Shown here in pieces: positions 21,731-32,336 of a stretch of DNA of 64,000 bases. Under the pieces are notes generated by a model. That model did no database searches. It was not told where the DNA came from and was given only the letters and a program-made list of their open reading frames with translations. The translations under genes were made by a program, and so were the position numbers. Each line of letters starts with the position of its first letter. Within the stretch, counting starts at the first letter, position 1. The stretch spans positions 37,387,708 through 37,451,707 of the forward strand of contig CM023532.1 in the NCBI GenBank assembly GCA_013350335.1. The letters are read 5' to 3'. Origin of the DNA: Chimonanthus salicifolius. Taxonomy: Eukaryota > Streptophyta > Magnoliopsida > Laurales > Calycanthaceae.

Positions 21731-22660
21731 GAACCGACCCTCCCTATGAATCCTAATTTGACAATTGTATGAGATTTGAATTTCTAATGATAACCAAATC
21801 CTAAGCTACTTGTAACATAAGAAATCTTGTGAAAATACCTAAGACCAGGGGTCAAAAAATCGGCTTGGCTGAGATTTTTCTCTCTCCTTAATATTTTTTT
21901 TGAAAATCTCGGTGGCTTTTTTTTTTGAAAAAATTCATTAAAAAAAATAAAAAATATTATTTTTTAAAAAAAATTAAAAAATATAAACATCCTAAACTTT
22001 TTTTTGAAGAAGTTTAGTTAATGGATCATCTAGATTCTCAATTGACTGAATATAGTTTTAGGAATAATATGTGGAAATAAAATAGGGAACCGTATGATAA
22101 TAAAAATTATCAAGCACATCATAAATCGGACATCGAGATTTACGTAGTTCGACAAAATCCTTCCTATATTTACAAACCGACTGTATTTCACTATATGAGA
22201 GAAGAGATAATAGATATACAATATGAATGACTCATTAAATTTAAATCTCAAAATAAAATTTTGAGTCCAATATACACCCCTCTTCTTACCTTCTAAGAAC
22301 GAACCCATCTTCTTTTCCAGTCTCGAATTATTCATGGTAAATTACATATAAAAATTCAAATTAATGTGTCCATAGCTACAGTAACAAATAGTATTTTCAT
22401 TGGACACCTACCGTTGACAGGACATACTTTATATGATAACAATTGTAAAGCGCCAAAATTATTGTTACTATGTGAGACCCTCCAGAGGAGATGTTCACAT
22501 TTAACAATGCACACAACTGACGTCTATTGTACGTAAAGTAACACTGAAAAGACATTCATTTGAAAGATAACAGCTTAGTTGTTGGAGAAAAAAGAAACAC
22601 TTAATAGACACTCATCGAAAAAATCAAAAGAATCTTATTAAAAAAAAAATTCCTCATTTA
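21731..22660. other. Intergenic, fragments of the duplicated flanks
   Basis: 21730-21845 matches 25980-26070 (GAACCGACCCTCCCTA.GAATCC). A hAT-like left end, CAGGGGTCAAAAAATCGG, starts at 21846 without a matching right end. 22330-22640 repeats segments also seen at 18.3, 26.95 and 39.6 kb. No gene. Confidence 0.5.
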
Positions 22661-22671
22661 CACATTTTAAT

Positions 22672-22890
22672 TTTCTATCTTTACACACCCATTTTTAAGT
22701 GAAGGTGTTTAATTACCATTTTGTTTCTGTATTTTCATTCGTTCGAACGAATTCCCAATTCGAACGAATGGAGAAATGAACTGGGAATTCGTTCGAACAA
22801 ATAGAAACGCAGGGACAAAATGGTAATTAGCCACCTGCACTCGGAAATGGATGCGTACAGGTAGAAAATCCGAGTGTGTAAACGGGGAAA
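22672..22890. mobile_element. Fold-back MITE with TTCGTTCGAACGAA centre
   Basis: Inverted arms: the left runs TACACACCCATTTTTAAGTG to AATTACCATTTTG; the right returns CAAAATGGTAATTAGCCACC to GTGTGTAAACGGGG. The middle holds CATTCGTTCGAACGAAT pairs. The right end equals the inverted start of the palindrome cluster at 18493. Target duplication not identified. Confidence 0.6.
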
Positions 22891-23071
22891 CAAAAAAAAG
22901 CAACATTGAAAAGACACTCGTCACTCACACTTCCGAATAATTTTTTATCTAAGATCCAGAAAAAACTTCAGTTCCATAACCTTAGCTAACGTTTATTCCC
23001 TTGCCCTGTTTATCACAAAAAAAAGTGTGGGATTAAAAATAGAACTCAGTCATAATTAAAGAGACAAAGCT

Positions 23072-24621
23072 CGGCTGCGTTTGAATTGGGGTAAGAGGGG
23101 TAACCTCCGTGACCCTTTATTACCTTCGTTTGGTAACAATGGAGTAAAGGTAAAAAATTTGAATTTTTACCCCTCTGGTCACTATTTTGAATACCTTCAT
23201 GGGGCTTGGGGTACTCATTCTTGAATACCCCTCCTTACCCTCCCTTTTGCTCTTTTATGAGAATTTTTTTTTTTACATTTTATTTATTTATTTATTTTGG
23301 TGAGTACTTGGCTTTTATTTTTTTTAAAAATACTTCATTATTTCCATTTGATAAATTTCATATCACCAAACAACAAATTATATTTTTTTATGAAGAGATA
23401 TGTAGAATTTTTTAATTCATTTGTTGAAATTTAAAATAATAATAGTGATTTTTTTATTTATTTTTATTTTTTAAGGAAACCTTTCTCCTATTTATCCTGT
23501 GCCTTCCTCTATTTTTCAATTATATATTATATAATTGAAAAATTAATAGATTTCTATAATTAGCAATTTATTTTTTATATTATATAGATTTTCAACATGA
23601 TGCATTTGGATGAGGAGTAATTTTTTACAGGGGTTACCCCAGGTTACCCTTGAGTAGGGGTAATTGTAATTAGGGGTAATGTGACATATTAACAATTTTA
23701 TGAGAATTAATAATTTTATTAAATCTGTATAATATAAAAATAAAATTTCTGCATTTACAGCGTGATGCATTTGGGTGAGGGGTAAATTTTTATAGGGGTT
23801 ACCCTTGAGTAGGGGTAATTGTAAGTAGAGGTAAACTGACATATTAACAATTTTATGAGAATTAATAATTTTATTAAATCTATATAATATTAAAAAAAAA
23901 TTTTGCAACATTTTAAACGTGATCCATTTGGGTGAGGGGTAAATTTTTACAGGGGTTACCCTTGAGTAGGGGTAATTGTAAGTAGGGGTAAACTGACATA
24001 TTAACAATTTTGTGAGAATTAATAATTTTATTAAATCTATATAATATAAAATAAAAATAAAATTTTCTAAAACATATTTGTCAAAATATTTTATTTTTAA
24101 CGAGTTCAGCCCGTGACAATTTTTAATATTAATTTTATGTTTGTTGTGATTTATTAAACTATTATAATAGTTTATTTTATTATATATTTCATGATACCAA
24201 TGAACAAATTATATTTTTTTATAAAGAGATATGTTGATATTTTTTTATTCATTTATTGGAATTTAAAATAATAATATCTATTTTTTTCTTTATTTATTTT
24301 TTTTACTGTTAGAATGCAAGTGTTCACTTTAAATTATAGTTATAAAAATAATTTATAAAAAATAGATAATATTAGATTTACTTAATGAATATTATTTAAT
24401 AATTATATTTTATAAAATTTCTCATAAAATTGTTAATATATCAGGTTACCCCTGCTAATAGGCACCAAACAAGATTTTTTACCCTTAGGGTAAGTTTTTA
24501 CTTTATCATTACAATTACCAAACAAGACAAGGGTAACCCCATTTCAAAGGTACCCCTGCTCAAGAGTGACCCCTACTCAGGGGTAACCCCTATAAAAATT
24601 ACCCCCCATCCAAACGCAGCC
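23072..24621. mobile_element. 1.55-kb terminal-inverted-repeat element with internal tandem copies of its end
   Basis: Ends are GGCTGCGTTTGAATTGGGG and CCCCCATCCAAACGCAGCC. The flanks (AAAGCTC on the left, CTAGTGTA on the right) join to match a continuous site at 39821, so the ends are well placed, though the target duplication is not clean. Inside, about 23598-24060 holds three tandem units of about 180 bp, each starting TGATGCATTTGG or a variant with GGGGTAA, i.e. a copy of the terminus. No transposase; superfamily uncertain (PIF/Harbinger-like ends are possible). Confidence 0.65.
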
Positions 24622-24639
24622 CTAGTGTATAAAAGGAGA

Positions 24640-26070
24640 CATCTAAAATAGCTCTCGTCAGAATATAAAATATGGGTAGCGATCTTTTTATAAAAGATTT
24701 GGGCAACTATAGACGGATTTTAATATATTATTAATTTTACTCTTTGTATGAACAGTAATATCGACTTATTAACTCTTCATATGAATAGTAAAATTGGCTC
24801 ACTAATATCTCGTATGAACAGTAAAATCGACTCGCCGAAGTTCGCATGTATAGTAAATTGACTCGCCAAAATTTTACTATTTATGTGAAGAATAAAATTG
24901 ACAATACACTAAAATCCGTGTCGAATTACACAAGATACCAATGAGAGAACTGCTAACTATAAAATATATGAATGTCTACAAGAGATAATGTGAAAGAAAG
25001 AAATGTGACAGTAAAAATAGAATTCAGCTTCAACTAAAGTGTGTAAGTTAGTTGAAATTAAAAATAATAATTTATTATAAATCTCAATCATTTAATAAAT
25101 AAATGATTAAAATTTATTTGATAAGTATATAATATCTCTTTATACACATAACTAGAATAAGATAATAAGATATGTTCTTCAATTTCTTTTTCCTTTTCTA
25201 ATCTAAATTAAGAGTTTAAAATTCGGTATCGACCGATATATCGGTCGTGAAATTTCTCTTTTTTTTTTAATTAAAATAACTGAAATCGGATGATATCGCT
25301 AATACATATCTTATTATATTTTTAGTATGATAGAGCTGAATGACCGTGAAATTTCTCTTTTTTTTTTAATTAAAATAACTGAAATTGGATGATATCGCTA
25401 ATACATATCTTATTATATTTTTAGTATGATAGAGCTGAATGACCTATTACATGGCTTTTATAAAATTCACATACTAAGATTCGAGATATCATTAATTTTA
25501 TTTTATCTCTACCTTTTGAAAAAGTAGATATTTTTAAAATTTGAAAATGTACTTATGTTGCAAAATATATTTTAAGAAAATAAAATATATCTACTTAAAA
25601 TTTCTTATAACCATGTGTTGAACAACTACACTTTTTTCTTAATTTCAAAACCCCCCCACACGGCACACACATGACACACGACGACTCCACCCCAATCCAA
25701 CCAGATCAGAAAGAGATAGACTTGAAAGTGATAAACGAGGTCGAGGTCGAGGTCGAGGTCAAGGTCAAGGTCAAGGTCAAGTGTAGACTGAAAGGAGGGA
25801 AGAGACTTTAAAAGTGATAAACGATGTCAAGGTAAAGTGTAGACTGAAAGGAGGGAAAAGACTTTAAAAGTGATAAACGATGTCAAGGTCAATTGTAGAC
25901 TGAAAGGAGGGAAAAGACTTTAAAAGTGATAAACGACGTCAAGGTCAACTGTAGACTGAAAAGAGGGAAAAGACTTTAAAGAACCGACCCTCCCTACGAA
26001 TCCTAATTTGACAATTATATGAGATTTGAATTTCTAATAATAACCAAATCCTAAGCTACTCCTAACATAT
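24640..26070. repeat. Repeat block, copy C
   Basis: Third copy of the block: fold-back MITE (24668-24962), the shared stretch with a 99-bp tandem duplication (about 25246-25443), a shortened C-rich region (about 25650) and the minisatellite with 4-5 units (25727-25980). A hexamer run GAGGTC/AAGGTC has expanded to about seven copies near 25738-25780. The end of the block is deleted relative to copy B. No gene. Confidence 0.75.
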
Positions 26071-27289
26071 AGTTCTAAATAAATTAGGACAACTAATCCC
26101 AACTTGGTGCTGCTGTATGAGAAACTCCACAACCAACGGTGCTGCATAGTGGCCTGATGGCCTTAGCATTAATTTAACTCCATTACTAGCAACGTCCTAA
26201 GTCTCCAATTGGTTTGGGTGGATTAATTCAAACCTTCCAACGGTAGGTCTACAGTTAAATCTCAATTGGGCTTCATGTCTTTGGGCCTATTTGATCTCAC
26301 TTGGGATTCAGCCAATATAAAGATCCGATGCACCGACTCGAAACCCGTTCAGTTAATTTACTTTTGCATTCAGTTTAGACTTTGCCAATGCAAGTTGAAC
26401 TAAACACAAGTCGCATCTAAATCGGACAAAAAGGGCGCAAGAGCTTTTAAAAAAAATCCTAATTATCGAAAACTTGGAAAAGAGAGAAGGATCGCTCCTC
26501 AACTATAACAAATGGAGTAGGGCTAGAGAATGTTTTTTAGAGACTCCAATAAGATTTTTCATCAAATGAATAAGTTCTATATAATTGAGTGAATTAAATA
26601 TGAGACTATATAGATAAGGGGTGTAAGTTTTCAGCAACGATCAATCATTCTAGTCATTTAATGTTGACCCTTTTTCTTTAATTGAATATGATAAATTGAT
26701 TTGTAAAAGTTTTAGATTAATAAATAGAATAATTAGATGGTAGTGAACTCCATACACCTCCTTATTCTCCTATAATTCTCTTTACATCTATCTAATTCTA
26801 CAGACTAAGATCCATTTAAAACCATCTTCATATCAAATCTCAGTTAGTAAAATTGTTTTGTCCGTCTTAACAAATGAGTAGGAGGAAGTTGAAGCAATAA
26901 GTGCAGTGAGGCACCGTCAACAAAGTGGATTTAACATCAGAACATGAAATTAAGTTATGATCAAATTATTGCTACTATGTGAGACCCTCCTTGAACAGTT
27001 ACAGGGAAGATGTTCACACTTGACAGTGCACACAATGGGCGTCTATTGCACATCGAGGGCAGGAGAAAAATCAAAAGAATCTTATTAAAAAAGGCAACAC
27101 TGAAAAGACACTCATCGAAGGATAACATTTTAGTAGTTGGGGCTAGACGTGGATGGACGTATATAAATTTGAGTCACCTTAGAATACACATTGCCATAGA
27201 TTTTTCAAAATACCAGAGCATCCATGATTTGGATGGTCATGAATGGTTGCAAATAACGAAGAAACCTAAGATTCACCCTAACTTACGCC
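26071..27289. repeat. 5' flank of receptor-kinase unit 2, first part
   Basis: 26360-26940 matches 4690-5250 upstream of gene 1. 26937-27260 is repeated at 30177-30490 (landmarks CATGAAATTAA.TTATGATCAAATTATT, ACCAGAGCATC.ATGATTTGGATGGTCAT). The 133-codon frame at 27010-27411 lies across this repeat and a SINE and is not a gene. Confidence 0.6.
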
Positions 27290-27432
27290 TCGGCCGTAGT
27301 CCTTCTGAAATTCTTGAGAGGAGCGCCATCTCTCTCACACTCTCCCGAGTATGGGCCACTAGGACTCAAACCCAAGACCTCTCCCTTCCCGATGGGGCGG
27401 TCACCCATTGAACCACCCTAGTGGTGGGTTCC
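27290..27432 (-). mobile_element. tRNA-derived SINE, minus strand
   Basis: On the minus strand an A-box-like TGGTTCAATGGGTG (27415-27402) precedes a B-box GGTTTGAGTCC (27372-27362), about 40 bp apart as in tRNA-type Pol III promoters. The rest does not fold as a tRNA cloverleaf. Target duplications were not found. Confidence 0.6.
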
Positions 27433-27885
27433 AAGAATCTTTGTAAGAAAGACCTATTACATGTAACGTCAAAATAAGATTTGGAAGAAGGGAGATTTGT
27501 TGTTATTGATGGGATTAGTAAATTTATTGTATATGGACCATTCTTAGGTCTTCTCTAAAAACTATCTCTTATTTATGAAATAATAAAAGAAAATATGTAA
27601 ATATCACCTTCACTGGATGAATGACGTAATGTTCTAAGCTTCTCTTCCCTAACCTTTTGCATCTTACACGAGGCTCAATTTAGCTAAAGTGTGTGGCAAA
27701 TTTACATGTGAAATACATACCAAATTATATGATATGTCAATAAACATGCTAATATATCAACTCATAAATTATGAAGATTTTTCTTTTTTAAGTGCCCTTG
27801 AACATTGATCTAAATAAAAATGATAGTTTTATATGAAATTCTTTACAAATTGAAAACTAATCTATTTTTGGACTTTGCTCTTGAA

Positions 27886-28167
27886 CAGGACCGGCTCTAA
27901 CCAAAGGCAACAAAAGCGGCCACTTAAGGCCCCAAATATTGGAAGGTCTGAATTATTGATAATTTTACCGGAAGATCTTATTAGGGAGGTCCAAATTTCG
28001 GCCGCAGGAGTGTTAAAAAAAAAGGCCCGAATTTTTTTTTCAAATTCTTTTTTATTATATATATTTAAAATTTTAATTAAATACTACTTATAATAATATC
28101 TTCAATACAAAGAATGTCCCGTTTAGATTTTTTGCTTTAGACCTCAACTTATGTCTGGCCGGCACTG
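27886..28167. mobile_element. hAT-type MITE with 8-bp target duplication
   Basis: 282 bp with ends CAGGACCGGC and GCCGGCACTG. Flanked by a perfect 8-bp duplication, CTCTTGAA (27878-27885 and 28168-28175). No transposase. It is a different family from the one at 21392, with an interior AAAGCGGCCACTTAAGGCCCC. Confidence 0.88.
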
Positions 28168-28261
28168 CTCTTGAAGTGCCTCTTAGAGGATTTCGAAAGA
28201 CGAAGATGGCATTTTTATAATTTTTACTTTTAAACTTTAAATCACTACTTTTAGAGATTTC

Positions 28262-29997
28262 TGATGAGTGCAAAATAAATACATATTTTACTCCTAAATT
28301 TATTATTGTTAGTACCTCATTTTATTTAATTTTAGCTAATTAGTATAATTTTGTGTTTTGCAGGTTTAATAGTGAGGATGACAGGAAAAATGCTTAAATA
28401 TAAAGCCTGGGCCCATTATGAGTTATTTTGGACCTCAAGCCCAATTATTGAGCCCATTAAGAAAAGCCCATGAAGAAATCCACATGTGTGAATACTATTT
28501 TCATTATCTCAAGAGGAAATTCAAAATTTAGAAGTCAATATAAGAGGATTTTCGAATTTGGCAAGTGGATTAAGGAAAGAGAGAAAAAAAGAAAGGGAGA
28601 AAAATAAGGAAGGTTTGACACATATTCAGTATTTTAGTCATAAATTTCTACTCCGATATCCGATTAGTTTGATTCTTTTTGCGTTGGAAAGAAGACTTCA
28701 AGGGATACAACTTTATAGTTTACAACTTTTCTTGATTTGGATATTAACAAGGTCAAAACTGAGCTACAAGATGATATATGTGTAAAAAACGAGATTTTGC
28801 ACCCACTTTCCTTATACAAATTTAGCTCCTTGCCTCTTTTAACTCATTCCATATTTAGCACAAATCATATCCGCCCTCCATGTGTCACTTGCTTTATTTA
28901 AATCTTTGAATCCAATCCATTCATTCCACCTCTTTTCAACTATAAATACTAGCCCTCTCCCATTGAGAAAACTGAACTTGGGCATTGAAGAAAAGGAGAG
29001 GAGAGGAAGAAGAGGAGGAGAAAGACTGTGGGATTGTCAATCCACATTGGGTTCTAAGGTTGGTGAATTTTGATTTCCATTGTATTTTTCTTATGTCTTT
29101 ATTCCAAAATTTCATTGTATTATAATTCTTAATTCAAATTTTATTAATAAAGGAGAGGTAGATTTATTTAGAATCATGGTCGTCCAATTATTTAATTTAT
29201 GTATGATGAGAGTTTGATTTTATTTTTATTCTTTTTATAATTTTATGATTGAAATTATTTGAAGAGATTCGAGGAGAGTGGATGAAATATTTAGGATAGA
29301 TAAAACTTATTTTTCTGATTCAAGGCTCTTTTAAAGAGTGGATGAAATATTTGGATTTGGAATTATAAGTTGAAATTTTATCTAGACTAAGGCTTGAATT
29401 GAATTTTCTTAAATAATGGATTTTATAATTATTATAATCAGAATTTTAATAGATGAAGAATTTGAGTGCATGATTAATAATTTAAGTGAGCTCCATATTC
29501 CAGGCCTTGATATTATTTTTAAAATATAGATTATAAAGCCTCCATAATTCTTTGACCCAGTTCCATTGTAAATATGTACATAGGTAGTTTAGGTATTTCA
29601 AATTTTATTTTTGTTTATAAATCCAAAAACTCGTGAAATTGATGAACTAGGTTGGAAATAATTTAATTGCATCTTGATTCTGTATTTTAAATTAGATTGA
29701 GATTGTTTATATTTTTATATTAATTCCACCATCTTAATTAAAATTAGTTAAATTGTTAGATTCTATGTTTAAATCTAGAATGTTTCTAAATTAAGATTAA
29801 GATTCATAGATTAAATTAACAATTCCACGCTCATGATTTATCTCCATATTTCTCAAAGTTCTTAAAATATATAATTCAATGGTGTATTTTCATGGATATA
29901 TTTTCCTAAGTTCCGATGGGTTCGACCTCGCACTTAATCGCTATACTATCTAATGGTTCGTGCGCTTGCGAGTTATAAATTTAAAATTTGCACAACA
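28262..29997 (+). mobile_element. Solo LTR (1736 bp) with intact 5-bp target duplication
   Basis: Begins TGATGAGTGCAAAATAAAT and ends TTTGCACAACA, the TG...CA rule of LTRs. Flanked by ATTTC on both sides (28257-28261 and 29998-30002). A TATA box (TATAAATA, 28941) and AATAAA (29146) suggest U3 on the left, so plus orientation. No internal retrotransposon sequence follows, so it arose by LTR-LTR recombination. A second copy, about 95% alike by eye over its first 140 bases, splits receptor kinase 2. Confidence 0.9.
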
Positions 29998-30002
29998 ATT
30001 TC

Positions 30003-30686
30003 AAAAGATCCCTCATGTATTTTTCTAACATTAAAATTTACGTCATTTTTTGTCAAACTATTATTTTCCAGATGCGACCTTTTGAACGGTCATATAAATA
30101 CAGTTTCTTTGAACAACTGAGTTAACATTGATCGTGATTACAGTAGACCAAACCCAATTTTTATTGTTGAATTTTAACATCATAACATGAAATTAAATTA
30201 TGATCAAATTATTCAAATTATTCTTACTATGTGAGGCTCTCGTTGAACAAGTTGCAGGGAAGATGTGCACACTTGGCAGTGCATACAACAAACGTCGATT
30301 GCAGAGGAGAAAAATCAAAAAAGCCTTAGTAGAAAAAGGAACACGGGAAGACACTGATTGAAAGAATAGTCTTTGTAGTGGGGCCCTAGACATAGACTCT
30401 CCTATATAAACAATGGACATTGCCATAGACTTTCAAAATACCAGAGCATCTATGATTTGGATGGTCATAAATGATTCCAAGTAACAAAGAATCATTCTAC
30501 GTTATGAAGGAAGATCAGTTACATAAAATGTCAAAATAATCTTCGGAAGAAGATTTCTTGTTATTGATACCTATCCCCCAAATTTGAATGGTCACTCGTT
30601 ATTGACAGGGACCATTCATGAATCATGGTCCCACATACTAAATGAAATGACTTTCTTAAAGAAAAGGACTTTGTTTTACTCTTGAC
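30003..30686. repeat. Duplicated flank segment between solo LTR and TRIM
   Basis: 30177-30490 is a diverged copy of 26937-27260. The rest is AT-rich intergenic DNA. No gene. Confidence 0.5.
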
Positions 30687-30861
30687 TGTTGGAGCTGCTG
30701 CGAACGAGTCTCACATTGGAAGTGTAGAGGGAAATTTAGGGATTTATAAAGGACTTGGGTCACTAACCCTACCATGCTAGTCTTTTGGGCTGGAAGCTCA
30801 AGTCCTAACAAGTGGTATCGAGCCAGGTCTCAGGCTATCTCGTGTGAGCTCTGGAGATCTC

Positions 30862-30916
<55 letters not shown>

Positions 30917-31301
30917 GGAGGGCCTCGTTCGAGGGGGGGTTGTTGGAGCTGCTGCGAACGAGTCCCACATTGGAAGTGTAGAGAGAAATTTAGAGGTTTA
31001 TAAAGGACTTGAGTCACTCTACCTAACAAGTTAGCCTTTTGGGCTCGAAGCTCAAGTCCCAACAAGTGGTATCAAAGCCAGATCTCAGGCTATCTCGTGT
31101 GGGCTCAAGAGATCTCCCAGGTGAAAAGCATGGCAGGAGTCGCTCTCTCTATCAGAGGGCCTCATTCGAAGGGGAATTCTTTGGGCTACTGCGAACGAGT
31201 CCCACATTGGATGTGTAGAGGAAAATTTAGAGGTTTACAAAGGACTTGGGTCACTCTACCTAATAAACTAGTCTTTTGAGTTGGAAACCCAAATCCTAAC
31301 A
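30687..31301 (+). mobile_element. Tandem TRIM retrotransposon: three LTRs, two internal domains
   Basis: Three 124-bp terminal repeats at 30687-30810, 30941-31064 and 31178-31301, each starting near TGTTGGAGCTGCTGCGAAC and ending CCTAACA or CCCAACA. After the first and second comes a primer-binding site, TGGTATC.A.GCC, complementary to initiator tRNA-Met. Before the next LTR is a purine tract (GAGGGGGGGT). Internal domains are 130 and 113 bp with no coding capacity; the first has a long (TC)n run (about 30862-30911). Flanks are TTGAC and TTGAT, a probable 5-bp target duplication with one change. Confidence 0.85.
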
Positions 31302-31379
31302 TTGATTTCTCCGAGTCTTCTCATGTAATGCAAATTTGAATTGTCAGAGAGAGTAAAATTAATAGTTATCATGAAATTT

Positions 31380-32336
31380 GATCCTAACATAGGCACTCTG
31401 TCAGGAAAGCTGAAGATGAACTTATTTTTCCAAAACTAGTCTTCAATCTACAGAAGGTGGCTCACGTTAGAAAAATAGGGCACTAATAATTCAAACCGTA
31501 ACTTAAATTTGCAAATACGAAATGAGAAAGCTACGAACTTAATTACAAATTTTGTTTTGTCTAATTTTTTAGACTACCTATACTGAAAATCTTAAAGTGA
31601 AGTTAGAAATCTCATTAATATTTTAGAATATCGGTAAATTTTCATGCATTGCTGAATGACCAATTAACACATGAATTAGCGCAGATGATAATAGATCATG
31701 ATGTTGATTTTCTACCAAATTATCGACTCAATTAAATATGTACCTCTTGATTTTAAACTTTAAAAATCAATAATTTATAGTTATTAAAATTTAAAATAAA
31801 TGTTATACGGCACAGATTAACAATTAACTCTCAACGTTTTCTATATTCAATGAAAATGATTCTGTCAAGACTTCTCTAAATGTTCATATTATTATATGAA
31901 CTCCTCTAAATGGTGTAATTAAGTAACATCCCTTCACAATCCTTATACTGTATGTTTTATTCACTTTCTCTCGTTCTAGCAATTTTGTTGTTCTCTTTTT
32001 ATTACTATTACCTATACTGAAGCGGGAGGTTGTGGGTTCGTGCCCCCATTGCTTATCTTGATGCGTTTTAGGGGTTGTAGGTTCTCCCGTGAAGGTTTTA
32101 CTAGGACTGTGTCTGAGTTTCCCACACTTAAATCCAAAAAAATTTAAGACTATTCAATTTTACTAATTCATTATATTATTCATTTATATGCTTGCATCCC
32201 ACCCGAAAGGGTGCTCCTGTAGTTTTAAGTCAAAATAAAAAATAACTGGCCATTATGCCGTCCATATTCTAGTATAAAATAATGCATTCCCAACTTCAGC
32301 AACAACATTCAGTAATTCAGCATTTCATCACCAATC
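31380..32336 (+). promoter_or_regulatory. 5' flank and promoter of receptor kinase 2
   Basis: Homologous to 5560-7429 upstream of gene 1 but with the leader segment present once. A TATA box, TATAAAAT, lies at 32273-32280, 57 bp before the ATG. The shared SINE remnant lies at about 32022-32150. It lacks the CGATATCGG-rich insert of unit 1. Confidence 0.7.

Noticed and set aside
23543..24007. 154-codon minus-strand frame
   Set aside because: It is the translation of three tandem 180-bp repeats in a TIR element; the repeated peptide segments only reflect the DNA repeat.
27010..27411. 133-codon plus-strand frame
   Set aside because: It crosses a duplicated flank and a minus-strand SINE; no family resemblance.
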